Source of the DNA: DASTGO01 sp035719045
GTDB taxonomy: Bacteria > Actinomycetota > Actinomycetes > Actinomycetales > Kineosporiaceae
Direction: 5' to 3'
DNA: 5,248 bases
NCBI GenBank assembly: GCA_035719045.1
Contig: DASTGO010000045.1
Span: forward strand, 1-5,248
Shown: piece by piece, positions 1 through 5,248 of the stretch
Layout of the letters: every line of letters begins with the position of its first letter
How positions within the stretch are numbered: position 1 is the first letter of the stretch
Notes under the pieces: generated by a model
Databases searched by the model: none
The model's input: only the letters and a program-made list of their open reading frames with translations
What the model was told of the DNA's origin: nothing
Made by a program: the position numbers and the translations under genes

Positions 1-168
1 CCAGCCCCCGACTCCCCCGTCCCGGCTCCCCACCGGCACACCCCAGCCCCCGACTCCCCCGTCCCGGCTCCCCAACGGCACACCCCAGCCCCCGACTCCC
101 CCGTCCCGGCTCCCCACCGGCACACCCCAGCCCCCGGCTCCCCCGTCCCGGCTCCCCACCGGCGCACC
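1..168. repeat. 42-bp tandem repeat, four copies, probably coding
   Basis: Four head-to-tail units start at 1, 43, 85 and 127. They are identical except at base 75 (C to A) and bases 137 and 164 (A to G), and a degraded fragment follows at 169-180. The unit is exactly 14 codons. In the frame of the downstream CBM2 gene it reads QPPTPPSRLPTGTP, with only T to N or T to A changes. All six frames are open through the array, so openness alone does not prove coding. The array probably continues left of the window. Confidence 0.9.
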
Positions 169-994
169 CCGGCCCCCCGTCGTGGGCGCGCCGCCCTCCA
201 CGTCCCCGGGGATGAACGCCGCTACCCGTCGTGCGGACAGCGAGGCCAGAATCGTTCTGCCGTCCCCCTCCCTGCCCCGGGCGCGCAACCGCCGCCGGGT
301 GCCGTGGGGGGCGGTCGTGCTCGGGGTCGGCGGACTGTGTGCAGTGGCACTCAGCAACCCGTTCGGTTTCGGGGAGCACCACGCGACGGTGACCGCCGAC
401 CCCGCTGTCGGCGCCCAGCCCACCGCGACCTTCCCCCTGGAGCAGCCGGGGGCGCCCACGATGTCTCTCTCGCCCACGGCGACCGCCACGATCCTGCCGG
501 TGCCGCCGACGGCGGACCCCACCTCAGGCACCGCGACGGCGGCTGCGTCCTCCTCGCCGGCCAAGAACGGCGTCTCGGCCACCCCGAAGCCGCGTCCCTC
601 CCGCTCGACCGCTGCCGCAGCACCGGCTGCCGGGGCCGCGGCAGCCGGGGCCGCGGCAGCCGTCCCTGTGCCCGGCTGCACCTACACGTACCTCTTCAAC
701 TCCCGCTCGGCCGGGGGGTTCCAGGCCACGGTGACCCTGAAGAACACGTCCTCACGGACCCTCAGCTCGTGGACCGCCGGGTTCAACCTCAGCGACGGGA
801 TCACCGTCACCTCGTCCTGGGGGGCGGACGTGTCCCACAACGGGAACTACGCCCAGGTGACGCCCCCCGGGTACAACGCGATACTCGGCCCGGGTGACTC
901 GCTCTCCTTCGGGTTCAACGCCGACACCCCGGGCGGCGAAGTCAACGGCCTCGACGGCTTCACCCTCGCCGGCGTCCCCTGCGGCCGCGCCTGA
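2..994 (+). CDS. Membrane-anchored CBM2 (cellulose-binding module family 2) protein, 5' end outside the window
   Basis: The reading frame is open from base 2 to the TGA at 992-994, giving 330 visible residues. A GTG at 182 and an ATG at 212 are possible internal starts, but neither has a convincing ribosome-binding site, so I think the gene begins upstream. Numbered from the GTG at 182, the product has a basic stretch (R34-R39) followed by one hydrophobic segment at about 41-58. That pattern predicts N-inside, C-outside topology. A Pro/Thr/Ala-rich linker follows (about 70-163), then a CBM2-type domain at 164-269. C166 and C267 flank the domain as the usual CBM2 disulfide pair, and the FQATVTLKNTSS and LGPGDSLSFGFN stretches are typical of the family. 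Of the three surface aromatics of family 2a modules, only W213 is kept; the other two positions appear to be S176 and Y231. No catalytic domain is visible. The protein probably displays a polysaccharide-binding domain on the cell surface. What the proline-rich N-terminal part is attached to cannot be seen. Confidence 0.8.
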   Translation, partial: QPPTPPSRLPTGTPQPPTPPSRLPNGTPQPPTPPSRLPTGTPQPPAPPSRLPTGAPRPPVVGAPPSTSPGMNAATRRADSEARIVLPSPSLPRARNRRRVPWGAVVLGVGGLCAVALSNPFGFGEHHATVTADPAVGAQPTATFPLEQPGAPTMSLSPTATATILPVPPTADPTSGTATAAASSSPAKNGVSATPKPRPSRSTAAAAPAAGAAAAGAAAAVPVPGCTYTYLFNSRSAGGFQATVTLKNTSSRTLSSWTAGFNLSDGITVTSSWGADVSHNGNYAQVTPPGYNAILGPGDSLSFGFNADTPGGEVNGLDGFTLAGVPCGRA

Positions 995-1005
995 CCCGGT
1001 CGGCG

Positions 1006-1026
1006 GCCCGGCAACCGCTGCCGGGC
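1006..1026 (+). terminator. Hairpin just after the CBM2 gene, candidate terminator
   Basis: The perfect 8-bp stem GCCCGGCA/TGCCGGGC with a 5-nt loop (ACCGC) starts 12 bases after the stop codon at 994. No T-run follows, which is common for terminators in GC-rich actinobacteria but also weakens the call. It lies between convergent genes, so it could act in both directions. Confidence 0.5.
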
Positions 1027-1089
1027 AACCGCTCCCGGTGCGGCTCCTGCCGTAGGTGAGCGGCTCCTGCCGTGGGTGAGCGGAGCCGC
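1007..1089. repeat. Short tandem duplications and a second hairpin in the convergent gap
   Basis: The convergent intergenic stretch holds a 14-bp near-duplication (1007-1020 and 1021-1034, one mismatch) and a 20-bp near-duplication (1041-1060 and 1061-1080, one mismatch). The second 20-bp copy provides GCGGCTCC at 1060-1067, which pairs perfectly with GGAGCCGC at 1082-1089 across a 14-nt loop. The first copy (1040-1047) offers the same arm, so two mutually exclusive stems are possible. I see no gene in 995-1143. Confidence 0.6.
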
Positions 1090-1132
1090 AGTGGCCGATC
1101 CGCAACGGGGCCGACCGGACGCAGGCGTCGAC

Positions 1133-1154
1133 TCGCCGGCCGGTCAGCCGGCGA
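1133..1154 (-). terminator. Hairpin spanning the stop codon of the FMN transferase gene
   Basis: A perfect 8-bp stem (TCGCCGGC at 1133-1140, GCCGGCGA at 1147-1154) encloses a 6-nt loop that contains the stop codon of the minus-strand gene (1144-1146). It has no T-run. It may help end transcription of the operon or protect the mRNA 3' end. Chance pairing in GC-rich sequence is also possible. Confidence 0.35.
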
Positions 1155-2265
1155 ACCTGCCGTCGGCCACCCATTCGACGCTGCCGCGCATGGCGTCGGT
1201 CAGCTCGACCCGGCCGTCCTCGCGGACCCACAGCGCCGGCAGGTGCTGATCCTGCGCGATCGTCCGGACCTGGCCGGCACCGGCGATGAACATCGCCTTG
1301 CTCCATACCTCGGCCCAGGCCGGATCCTCGTGCAGGACGGTCACCGCCAGCAGGCCGCCGCGGGCGCTGCGCCCGGTCCGCGGGTCGATCAGGTGGTGCC
1401 AGTGGCGCCCCTGCAGGGTCCAACTGCGTACCGAGACCGAGGAGGTGACACATCCGGTGTCGGTCAGGCAGAGCATCGCCAGCGCGCGGGCGGGGTCCTG
1501 GGGGTCCTCCACCGAGATCCGCCAGCCGCCGGGGCGTGGGCTGTCCCCCCTGACGACCAGGTCGCCGCCCGCCTCGATGAGGAAGCCGTCGGCCACCGTC
1601 TCCAGGCAGGCCGCCGCCAGCCGGACGGCCATCCCCTTGCCGATGCCACCGAGATCGACCGGGTCGTCGCCGACGCGCAGGGCGTTCCGGTCCGGGTCGA
1701 AGTCAGGGTCCCAGACCTCGTGGTCGATCATCAGGCTGTCGTCGGCCCGGCTGCCGGCTCCGGCCCCCGCAGCTGAGTCCAGGTGCAGTTCCCCGGCCTC
1801 GAACGGCAGGGAGCGGTCGTAGCCGAGGGACCGCAGGGTGCCGAGGACCCGAGGGTCGAACAGGCCGTCGGTGGCCTCGTACGCCCGCGCGGCCTCGCGA
1901 AGGGTGAGGAAGCAGTAGGGCGACACCTCGTGCCAGCCGGCGGGATCGGCGTTGACCCGGGACAGGTCGCTGTCCGGATCGAATCTGCTGCAGCCGGCCT
2001 CGATCTCGGCGAACACCCCGAGCAGGTCCTCGATCGCCTCCTGCACCGAGTCCCGGGCCCCGACCAGGCGGACGTTCACCCGGGAGACCATCGAGACGAA
2101 ACTCGCGCCGTCGGGCCGTGCCACGACCTCCCGGGGCCAACCCCGGCCCCCCGGTTCCACCCGCCCCCGCCGGGATGGCGCCGCCGGACCGTCAGCGGCC
2201 ACCGGACCCGCGGAGGCCACCGGACCGTCAGCGGCCACCGGGGTGCCTGCGGCGGCGCTCGTCAT
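1144..2265 (-). CDS. apbE: FAD:protein FMN transferase (ApbE family)
   Basis: This 373-residue enzyme belongs to the family that transfers FMN from FAD onto a Thr or Ser of target proteins (EC 2.7.1.180). Its likely target is the FMN-binding protein encoded immediately upstream. Family motifs appear in order: FDPDSDLSRVN (95-105), GLFDPRVL (134-141), DLGGIGKGMA (204-213), IEAGGDLVVRG (230-240), HLIDPRTG (291-298) and AEVWSKAMFIAG (318-329). In well-studied members the last motif is ADALATALFVMG-like, with the Asp and Thr binding Mg2+; here they are E319 and K323. I recall similar residues in other actinobacterial members but cannot check. The start is the ATG at 2265. It overlaps the upstream TGA as ATGA, which implies coupled translation, and no strong ribosome-binding site is visible. 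Opening the frame to 2505 would only read through the neighbouring gene. Residues 1-45 look disordered and contain three 6-residue repeats (10-27). No signal peptide or lipobox is seen, although the substrate domain is predicted outside. Confidence 0.93.
   Translation of the reverse strand: MTSAAAGTPVAADGPVASAGPVAADGPAAPSRRGRVEPGGRGWPREVVARPDGASFVSMVSRVNVRLVGARDSVQEAIEDLLGVFAEIEAGCSRFDPDSDLSRVNADPAGWHEVSPYCFLTLREAARAYEATDGLFDPRVLGTLRSLGYDRSLPFEAGELHLDSAAGAGAGSRADDSLMIDHEVWDPDFDPDRNALRVGDDPVDLGGIGKGMAVRLAAACLETVADGFLIEAGGDLVVRGDSPRPGGWRISVEDPQDPARALAMLCLTDTGCVTSSVSVRSWTLQGRHWHHLIDPRTGRSARGGLLAVTVLHEDPAWAEVWSKAMFIAGAGQVRTIAQDQHLPALWVREDGRVELTDAMRGSVEWVADGRFAG
2184..2237 (-). repeat. 18-bp tandem repeat, three copies, in the N-terminal tail of ApbE
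   Basis: The units start at 2184, 2202 and 2220. The outer two are identical and the middle one is slightly diverged. They encode VAADGP, VASAGP, VAADGP (residues 10-27), an Ala/Gly/Pro-rich low-complexity tail before the catalytic domain. Confidence 0.85.
2262..2265 (-). promoter_or_regulatory. ATGA stop/start overlap coupling FMN-binding protein and ApbE
   Basis: The ATG of the transferase gene (2265-2263) shares two bases with the TGA of the FMN-binding gene (2264-2262). This arrangement usually means translational coupling within one transcript. It supports balanced production of the modifying enzyme and its substrate. Confidence 0.85.
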
Positions 2266-2912
2266 GCCGATGCCGCGAGGTCCAGCGCCGACTGCAGCGA
2301 GGTGGCGTAGCCACGGCTGGTCAGCGTCGCCCCGGACACCCCGTCGATCCGCGCGCTCTGGGCGTTGAGCGCCTGGGTGCGCAGCTGGGGCAGGGCGTAG
2401 GTGTTGATCTGGTCGCTGTGGGAGTTGCCGGACGGGCGCTGCAGGACGGCCACGTCCGTCAACCGCCCGCCCTGCACGGTGATCCGCACCTGCACCGGCC
2501 CCCACTGGGTCTGGGCGGCGCTGCCGGTGAACGTCTTCGGGCCGGCCGTGCTGGTCGCCGGTGCCGGTGCGGGGGCGGCCGTCCGGGACGGGGTGCCGGT
2601 CGGGGCCGGCGTACGGGTGGGCGTCGTGGCGGACGCCGTCGCGGTGGCGGACACGGTCGCGGTCGCAGACGCGGTCGCCGTCGGCGTCTGCGTGGCTTCG
2701 GCGGCCGGTGTCGTGACGGCATGGGCCTGGTCGACCGTCGGGACCCCCGTCGGCCCGGGCGGCGCGGCCGCGGCCGGTCCCGCACCGGAACCGCCCAGGC
2801 CCCCGCCCGGGGCGGGAGCGTCCATCAGCATCTGGCCACGGCTGGTCGGGTACGCCAGCACCATGAGGAGCCCGCTGAGCGTCCCCATCACCAGGACCAC
2901 GATCCGTCTCAT
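2262..2912 (-). CDS. Membrane-anchored FMN-binding domain protein, likely flavinylated electron carrier
   Basis: The product has 216 residues. It begins MRRIVVLVMG and has one hydrophobic segment at about 4-21, a signal anchor or signal peptide without an obvious lipobox. A low-complexity Ala/Pro/Thr/Gly linker follows (about 32-125). A compact C-terminal FMN_bind-type domain covers about 126-216. It contains VQVRITVQGGRLTDVAVLQ (140-158) and IDGVSGATLTS (189-199). The D-x-x-S-G-A-T pattern is the ApbE target motif, so T196 is the predicted covalent FMN site. The domain should sit outside the membrane on a tether and take electrons from the haem protein encoded upstream. The ATG at 2912 is chosen because it places the hydrophobic segment at the N-terminus; starts further upstream would run into the reductase gene. 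A GAAGGG at 2926-2931 is 13 bases away, longer than ideal. The gap to the reductase stop is 40 bases, consistent with one operon. Confidence 0.9.
   Translation of the reverse strand: MRRIVVLVMGTLSGLLMVLAYPTSRGQMLMDAPAPGGGLGGSGAGPAAAAPPGPTGVPTVDQAHAVTTPAAEATQTPTATASATATVSATATASATTPTRTPAPTGTPSRTAAPAPAPATSTAGPKTFTGSAAQTQWGPVQVRITVQGGRLTDVAVLQRPSGNSHSDQINTYALPQLRTQALNAQSARIDGVSGATLTSRGYATSLQSALDLAASA
2629..2682 (-). repeat. 18-bp tandem repeat, three copies, in the linker of the FMN-binding protein
   Basis: Imperfect units start at 2629, 2647 and 2665, with a weaker fourth at 2683-2700. They encode TATASA, TATVSA, TATASA (residues 78-95). The repeat lies in the flexible linker between the membrane anchor and the flavin domain, so copy-number change would alter tether length without breaking the frame. 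Confidence 0.8.
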
Positions 2913-2952
2913 GGCTTGCCCGAAACCCTTCTGGGAGAACAGCTGCGCCCTG

Positions 2953-4383
2953 TCACCAGGCGAACCGCTCGAAGTGGACGTTGGCCGCCGGCACACCGGC
3001 CTCCAGCGCGGCCTCACGGAACAGCTGCATCCAGCCGGGCGCCCCGCAGATGTAGACGTCGCTGTCCGCCACATGCGGGGCGATGGCCAGCAACGCGTCG
3101 GCATCGGAGACCGCCGAGGCCCGGGCCGGCAGCCAACTCTCGCGGGTGGTGGTCCGCGGCCCGGGCACGTACACCACGTCCGCGCCGCGCTCGGCGGCCA
3201 ACAGCTCCAGCTCCTCCCGGAAGATCGCGGACTCCACGTCGGCCACGCGGTAGATCAGGGTGAGCTCCCCCGGCGCATAGGGCAGCGCCTCCATCAGCGC
3301 CCGCATCGGAGTGATCCCGATTCCGTTGGCCACCAACGTCACCAGGCGCCGGGTCCGCACGCCTGCGTGCAGCCGGCCGTACGGCCCCTCGACGATGACC
3401 CGGCGTCCCGGACGCAGGGACGCCAGCGCGGAACTGCCGTCCCCCAACGCCTTCACCGTGATCCGCAGCCGGTTGCCGCGCGGCGCCGCCGACAGCGAGT
3501 AGGGGTGCCCCCGGGTCCAGCCCGGCGCCCCCACGAACCGCCAGATGAAGAACTGGCCGGCCTGCACCGGGAGCTCCTGCAGCCGCCGGCCCTGGACGTA
3601 CACCGACACCACGCCCTGACCCTCGGGCGCCACCGCCGTCACCACCAGCCGGTACCGCCAGGTCCGGTACAGGGGGACGGCGAACCGCCAGCCCAGCACG
3701 CTGCCGACGGTCACCCCGTACAGGCCCCACCAGAACGCCCGGGCCCAGGCGGAGGACGTGAAGTCCGCGCCGGTCCACAACTCGTGGGGCAGAGCCAGCA
3801 CGGTGGCCAGGTAGGCGTACAGGTGGACCAGATGCCAGGTCTCGTACCGCATCAGCCGGCGCAGCGGGGACCGGGACGTCAGCACCACCACGACGATCAG
3901 GGCGGTGGCGCAGGCGGCCAGCAGCATCCCCGGATAGGTGCGCACCAGCGACCAGAACTGGGCCGGGACCCCCAACCGCGCGGAGGCGGCATACCCCATC
4001 GTGATGAGGACGATGTGCAACGTCATCAACCCGAACGCCGAACCGCCGACGGCGCCGTGGAAGGTGATCAGGGAATCCAGCCCGAACCCCTGTTCGGCCC
4101 AGGGAAGCCGTGCCGCCAGCAGGATCTGGACCAGCATCAGCGCCGCGGCCAGCAGTCCGGTGAGCCGGCCCACCGAGGTCAGCGCATCCGCCGGACCACC
4201 GAACAGCTGGCCGATCCCGCCGTTGGACTCCCAGATCAGCACGGGCACCAGCAGGCAGACCCAGATCGCCGCCCCGAAGACGTCCCGCTGCAGCTGCAGG
4301 GCGCTCGCCCGCCGGGTGGAGACAGTGCGCGGGACCGGGGCCGGCAGTGCCGGAGCCTCCATCCCGAACGTGCGCACGCTCAC
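2953..4383 (-). CDS. Ferric-reductase-like transmembrane di-haem flavoprotein with FAD/NAD(P)H oxidoreductase domain
   Basis: This 476-residue protein has the architecture of ferric reductases and NADPH oxidases. About six hydrophobic segments are visible (roughly 36-51, 70-91, 105-130, 152-169, 183-201, 214-232). Helix three carries H109 and H123; helix five carries H184, H187 and H200. The 14- and 13-residue spacings (H109/H123, H187/H200) fit two stacked b-type haems. The cytosolic half has the FAD-binding HPYSLSAAP (293-301) and VEGPYG (331-336), then the pyridine-nucleotide side: VANGIGITPM (351-360), CGAPGWM (446-452) and a terminal HFERFAW. The last residue, W476, is placed like the aromatic that stacks on the flavin in this superfamily. 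The predicted role is moving electrons from NAD(P)H through FAD and haems to the outer face, here probably to the FMN-binding protein encoded next. The start is a GTG preceded by AGGGAGG with 9-base spacing; an ATG at 4362 lacks such a site. True ferric reduction is not established. Confidence 0.92.
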   Translation of the reverse strand: MSVRTFGMEAPALPAPVPRTVSTRRASALQLQRDVFGAAIWVCLLVPVLIWESNGGIGQLFGGPADALTSVGRLTGLLAAALMLVQILLAARLPWAEQGFGLDSLITFHGAVGGSAFGLMTLHIVLITMGYAASARLGVPAQFWSLVRTYPGMLLAACATALIVVVVLTSRSPLRRLMRYETWHLVHLYAYLATVLALPHELWTGADFTSSAWARAFWWGLYGVTVGSVLGWRFAVPLYRTWRYRLVVTAVAPEGQGVVSVYVQGRRLQELPVQAGQFFIWRFVGAPGWTRGHPYSLSAAPRGNRLRITVKALGDGSSALASLRPGRRVIVEGPYGRLHAGVRTRRLVTLVANGIGITPMRALMEALPYAPGELTLIYRVADVESAIFREELELLAAERGADVVYVPGPRTTTRESWLPARASAVSDADALLAIAPHVADSDVYICGAPGWMQLFREAALEAGVPAANVHFERFAW

Positions 4384-4392
4384 GCGGCCGAA

Positions 4393-4398
4393 CCTCCC
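4393..4398 (-). promoter_or_regulatory. Ribosome-binding site for the reductase gene
   Basis: On the minus strand GGGAGG ends 9 bases before the GTG at 4383. It lies in the purine-rich run GGAGAGGGAGG (4393-4403). It decides in favour of the GTG over the ATG at 4362, and it is the clearest ribosome-binding site in the operon. Confidence 0.75.
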
Positions 4399-4424
4399 TC
4401 TCCGGGGCCTCTGTCACCCATCAC

Positions 4425-4452
4425 CACGTGTGGCGCCGCACAGCATCACGTG
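4425..4452. promoter_or_regulatory. Paired CACGTG palindromes upstream of the reductase operon, candidate operator
   Basis: CACGTG occurs at 4425-4430 and 4447-4452, exactly 22 bp apart, or about two helical turns. Between them lies a TGTG-N6-CACA inverted repeat (4429-4442). The pair sits in the 92-bp gap between the regulator stop and the reductase start, the natural place for operon control. No convincing -35/-10 promoter could be read in the gap, so the operator role is inference from position and spacing. Confidence 0.35.
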
Positions 4453-4475
4453 CATCCGACCAGCTCACAGAGCTC

Positions 4476-5248
4476 TCACAGGCTCGGGTCGACCGCCCGC
4501 CCGTCCACGTACTCGCGGACCAACTGCGTGCGGGAGACGGTGCCTGTCAGCTCGAACAGCGACCGGATCCGGTACTCCACGGCGCGCGGCTGCATGGACA
4601 ACACGTCCGCGCAGTCCCGGGTGGACAGTCCCGCCGCCAGCAGCGACAGCAGGGCACGCTGCACGTCGTCCACGCCGTCCGGTCCCGTCGGCGGACGGCC
4701 CGGTGCCAGACCGTGCCTGCGGGCCAGGCCGGCGGCCCGGCACCACAGGAGCGCGCAGCGTCGGGACCGGGCCAGCTCCAGCACCTCGCGCAGCTGCGAC
4801 GACGGGACCTGCCCGGCTTCGACCTCCTGCAGCGTCCGCAGCATGGCCCCGGTCGCGGCCAGGTAGCCCTGGTCGCCCGCGGCCACCCCGGTCAGGCCGC
4901 CGGCCGGACCGGTCGCCACCGCCGCCGGCGAGCCGGCCCCCAGCGCGGCCTCCTCGAAGGACCCCGCAGCCTCGATGGACCCCGCGGCCTCGATGGACCC
5001 CGCGGCGGCCTCCTCGCCGCGTTCGCCCTCCAGGCGGCGGACCTCCGCCTCGGCCCACCGGCGCAGGAGGGAATCGGTGCAGCCACCCACCTCCAACCAG
5101 GTGCGGGCCCGGTCGAGCCGTCCCCGGCGGGCCAGCACCAGGGCCGCGAGCGCCGCCCGCTCCGGCAGGTGGGCGTCGTCCCCGCGGGCCAGTGCCCGGC
5201 GGGCCGCGTCGACCGCGGACTCCCCGTCCCCGGGCAGCTCCGCCAGGT
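4476..5248 (-). CDS. LuxR-like transcriptional regulator, C-terminal part only
   Basis: The frame is open from the right edge to the TGA at 4478-4476, giving 256 visible residues. The GTG at 5138 is probably internal, because the same frame continues upstream with matching helical, Ala/Arg/Leu-rich sequence. Residues 1-65 of the visible part look like TPR-type helical repeats, as in large MalT/LAL-type regulators. A low-complexity segment with AAGSIE repeats follows (81-98), then more helices (about 152-181). The C-terminus (about 194-248) is a helix-turn-helix: LLAAGLSTRDCADVLSMQ, then AVEYRIRSLFELTG and VSRTQLV. The first and last parts fit LuxR/GerE domains. The YRIR..ELTG part also resembles PucR/CdaR-type HTH, so the subfamily is uncertain. 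It lies 92 bp upstream of the reductase operon in the same direction and could control it, but a link is not proven. The N-terminal domain, possibly an ATPase, is outside the window. Confidence 0.7.
   Translation of the reverse strand, partial: LAELPGDGESAVDAARRALARGDDAHLPERAALAALVLARRGRLDRARTWLEVGGCTDSLLRRWAEAEVRRLEGERGEEAAAGSIEAAGSIEAAGSFEEAALGAGSPAAVATGPAGGLTGVAAGDQGYLAATGAMLRTLQEVEAGQVPSSQLREVLELARSRRCALLWCRAAGLARRHGLAPGRPPTGPDGVDDVQRALLSLLAAGLSTRDCADVLSMQPRAVEYRIRSLFELTGTVSRTQLVREYVDGRAVDPSL
4953..5006 (-). repeat. 18-bp tandem repeat, three copies, within the regulator gene
   Basis: The units start at 4953, 4971 and 4989. The last two are identical and the first differs at two bases. 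They encode AAGSIE, AAGSIE, AAGSFE (visible residues 81-98). They lie in a linker between helical repeats and not in the DNA-binding domain. Confidence 0.9.

Noticed and set aside
1..180. CRISPR array
   Set aside because: The 42-bp units are directly abutting with no unique spacers and lack CRISPR-repeat features; they are a tandem repeat in a probable coding frame.
1072..1776. Plus-strand gene of 234 codons opposite ApbE
   Set aside because: It is antisense to conserved ApbE motifs, has no recognisable domain and is explained by GC-rich codon structure.
2266..2505. N-terminal extension of ApbE by 80 residues
   Set aside because: The extension lies wholly inside the FMN_bind domain coding region and has no signal peptide or motif. 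The ATG at 2265 with ATGA overlap is much better supported.
2913..3104. Upstream start for the FMN-binding protein
   Set aside because: It would overlap the conserved C-terminus of the reductase and bury the hydrophobic anchor inside the protein.
3014..4417. A second 467-codon minus-strand frame over the reductase
   Set aside because: It is out of frame with the haem and FAD motifs and its translation is Gly/Arg/Pro-rich without recognisable domains.
2401..4866. An 821-codon open frame on the plus strand across the reductase region
   Set aside because: It is antisense to three genes with clear family motifs. Its translation is low-complexity Arg/Pro/His-rich sequence with no domain, as expected for a shadow frame in GC-rich DNA.

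Overview
The window is very GC-rich, its codons mostly end in G or C, and most long antisense reading frames stay open. It carries proline/alanine/threonine-rich surface linkers, a family 2 cellulose-binding module and a LuxR-like regulator. This suggests a high-GC actinobacterium (Streptomyces, Kitasatospora, Frankia or Catenulispora-like), but the genus cannot be fixed from this sequence alone.

Layout. Positions 1-168 hold four tandem copies of a 42-bp unit. They read in frame into a plus-strand gene ending at 994, whose product has one membrane segment, an Ala/Pro/Thr linker and a C-terminal CBM2 module. Positions 995-1143 are a convergent intergenic gap with hairpins and short tandem duplications. 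From 1144 to the right edge everything is on the minus strand. Read 5'->3' on that strand, the order is: a LuxR-like regulator cut off by the window edge (5248 to 4476); a 92-bp gap with two CACGTG palindromes and a good ribosome-binding site; a six-helix ferric-reductase-like haem protein with a cytosolic FAD/NAD(P)H domain (4383 to 2953); a 40-bp gap; a membrane-anchored FMN-binding-domain protein (2912 to 2262); and an ApbE-type FAD:protein FMN transferase (2265 to 1144) that starts inside the previous stop codon (ATGA).

How they fit together. The last three genes form a coherent electron-export module. The reductase takes electrons from cytosolic NAD(P)H through FAD and two haems across the membrane. 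The FMN-binding protein, on a linker of about 90 residues outside the membrane, is the likely acceptor. ApbE attaches FMN to a Thr in its SGAT motif. The final extracytoplasmic acceptor is not visible. The association of ApbE, FMN_bind and ferric-reductase-like proteins is known in principle, so this is a recognisable flavin-based transmembrane electron-transfer locus rather than a wholly new system. Its less usual points are an ApbE with no visible export signal and a substituted metal site, a CBM2 module lacking two of three usual binding tryptophans, and three separate 18-bp x 3 in-frame tandem repeats in three consecutive genes.
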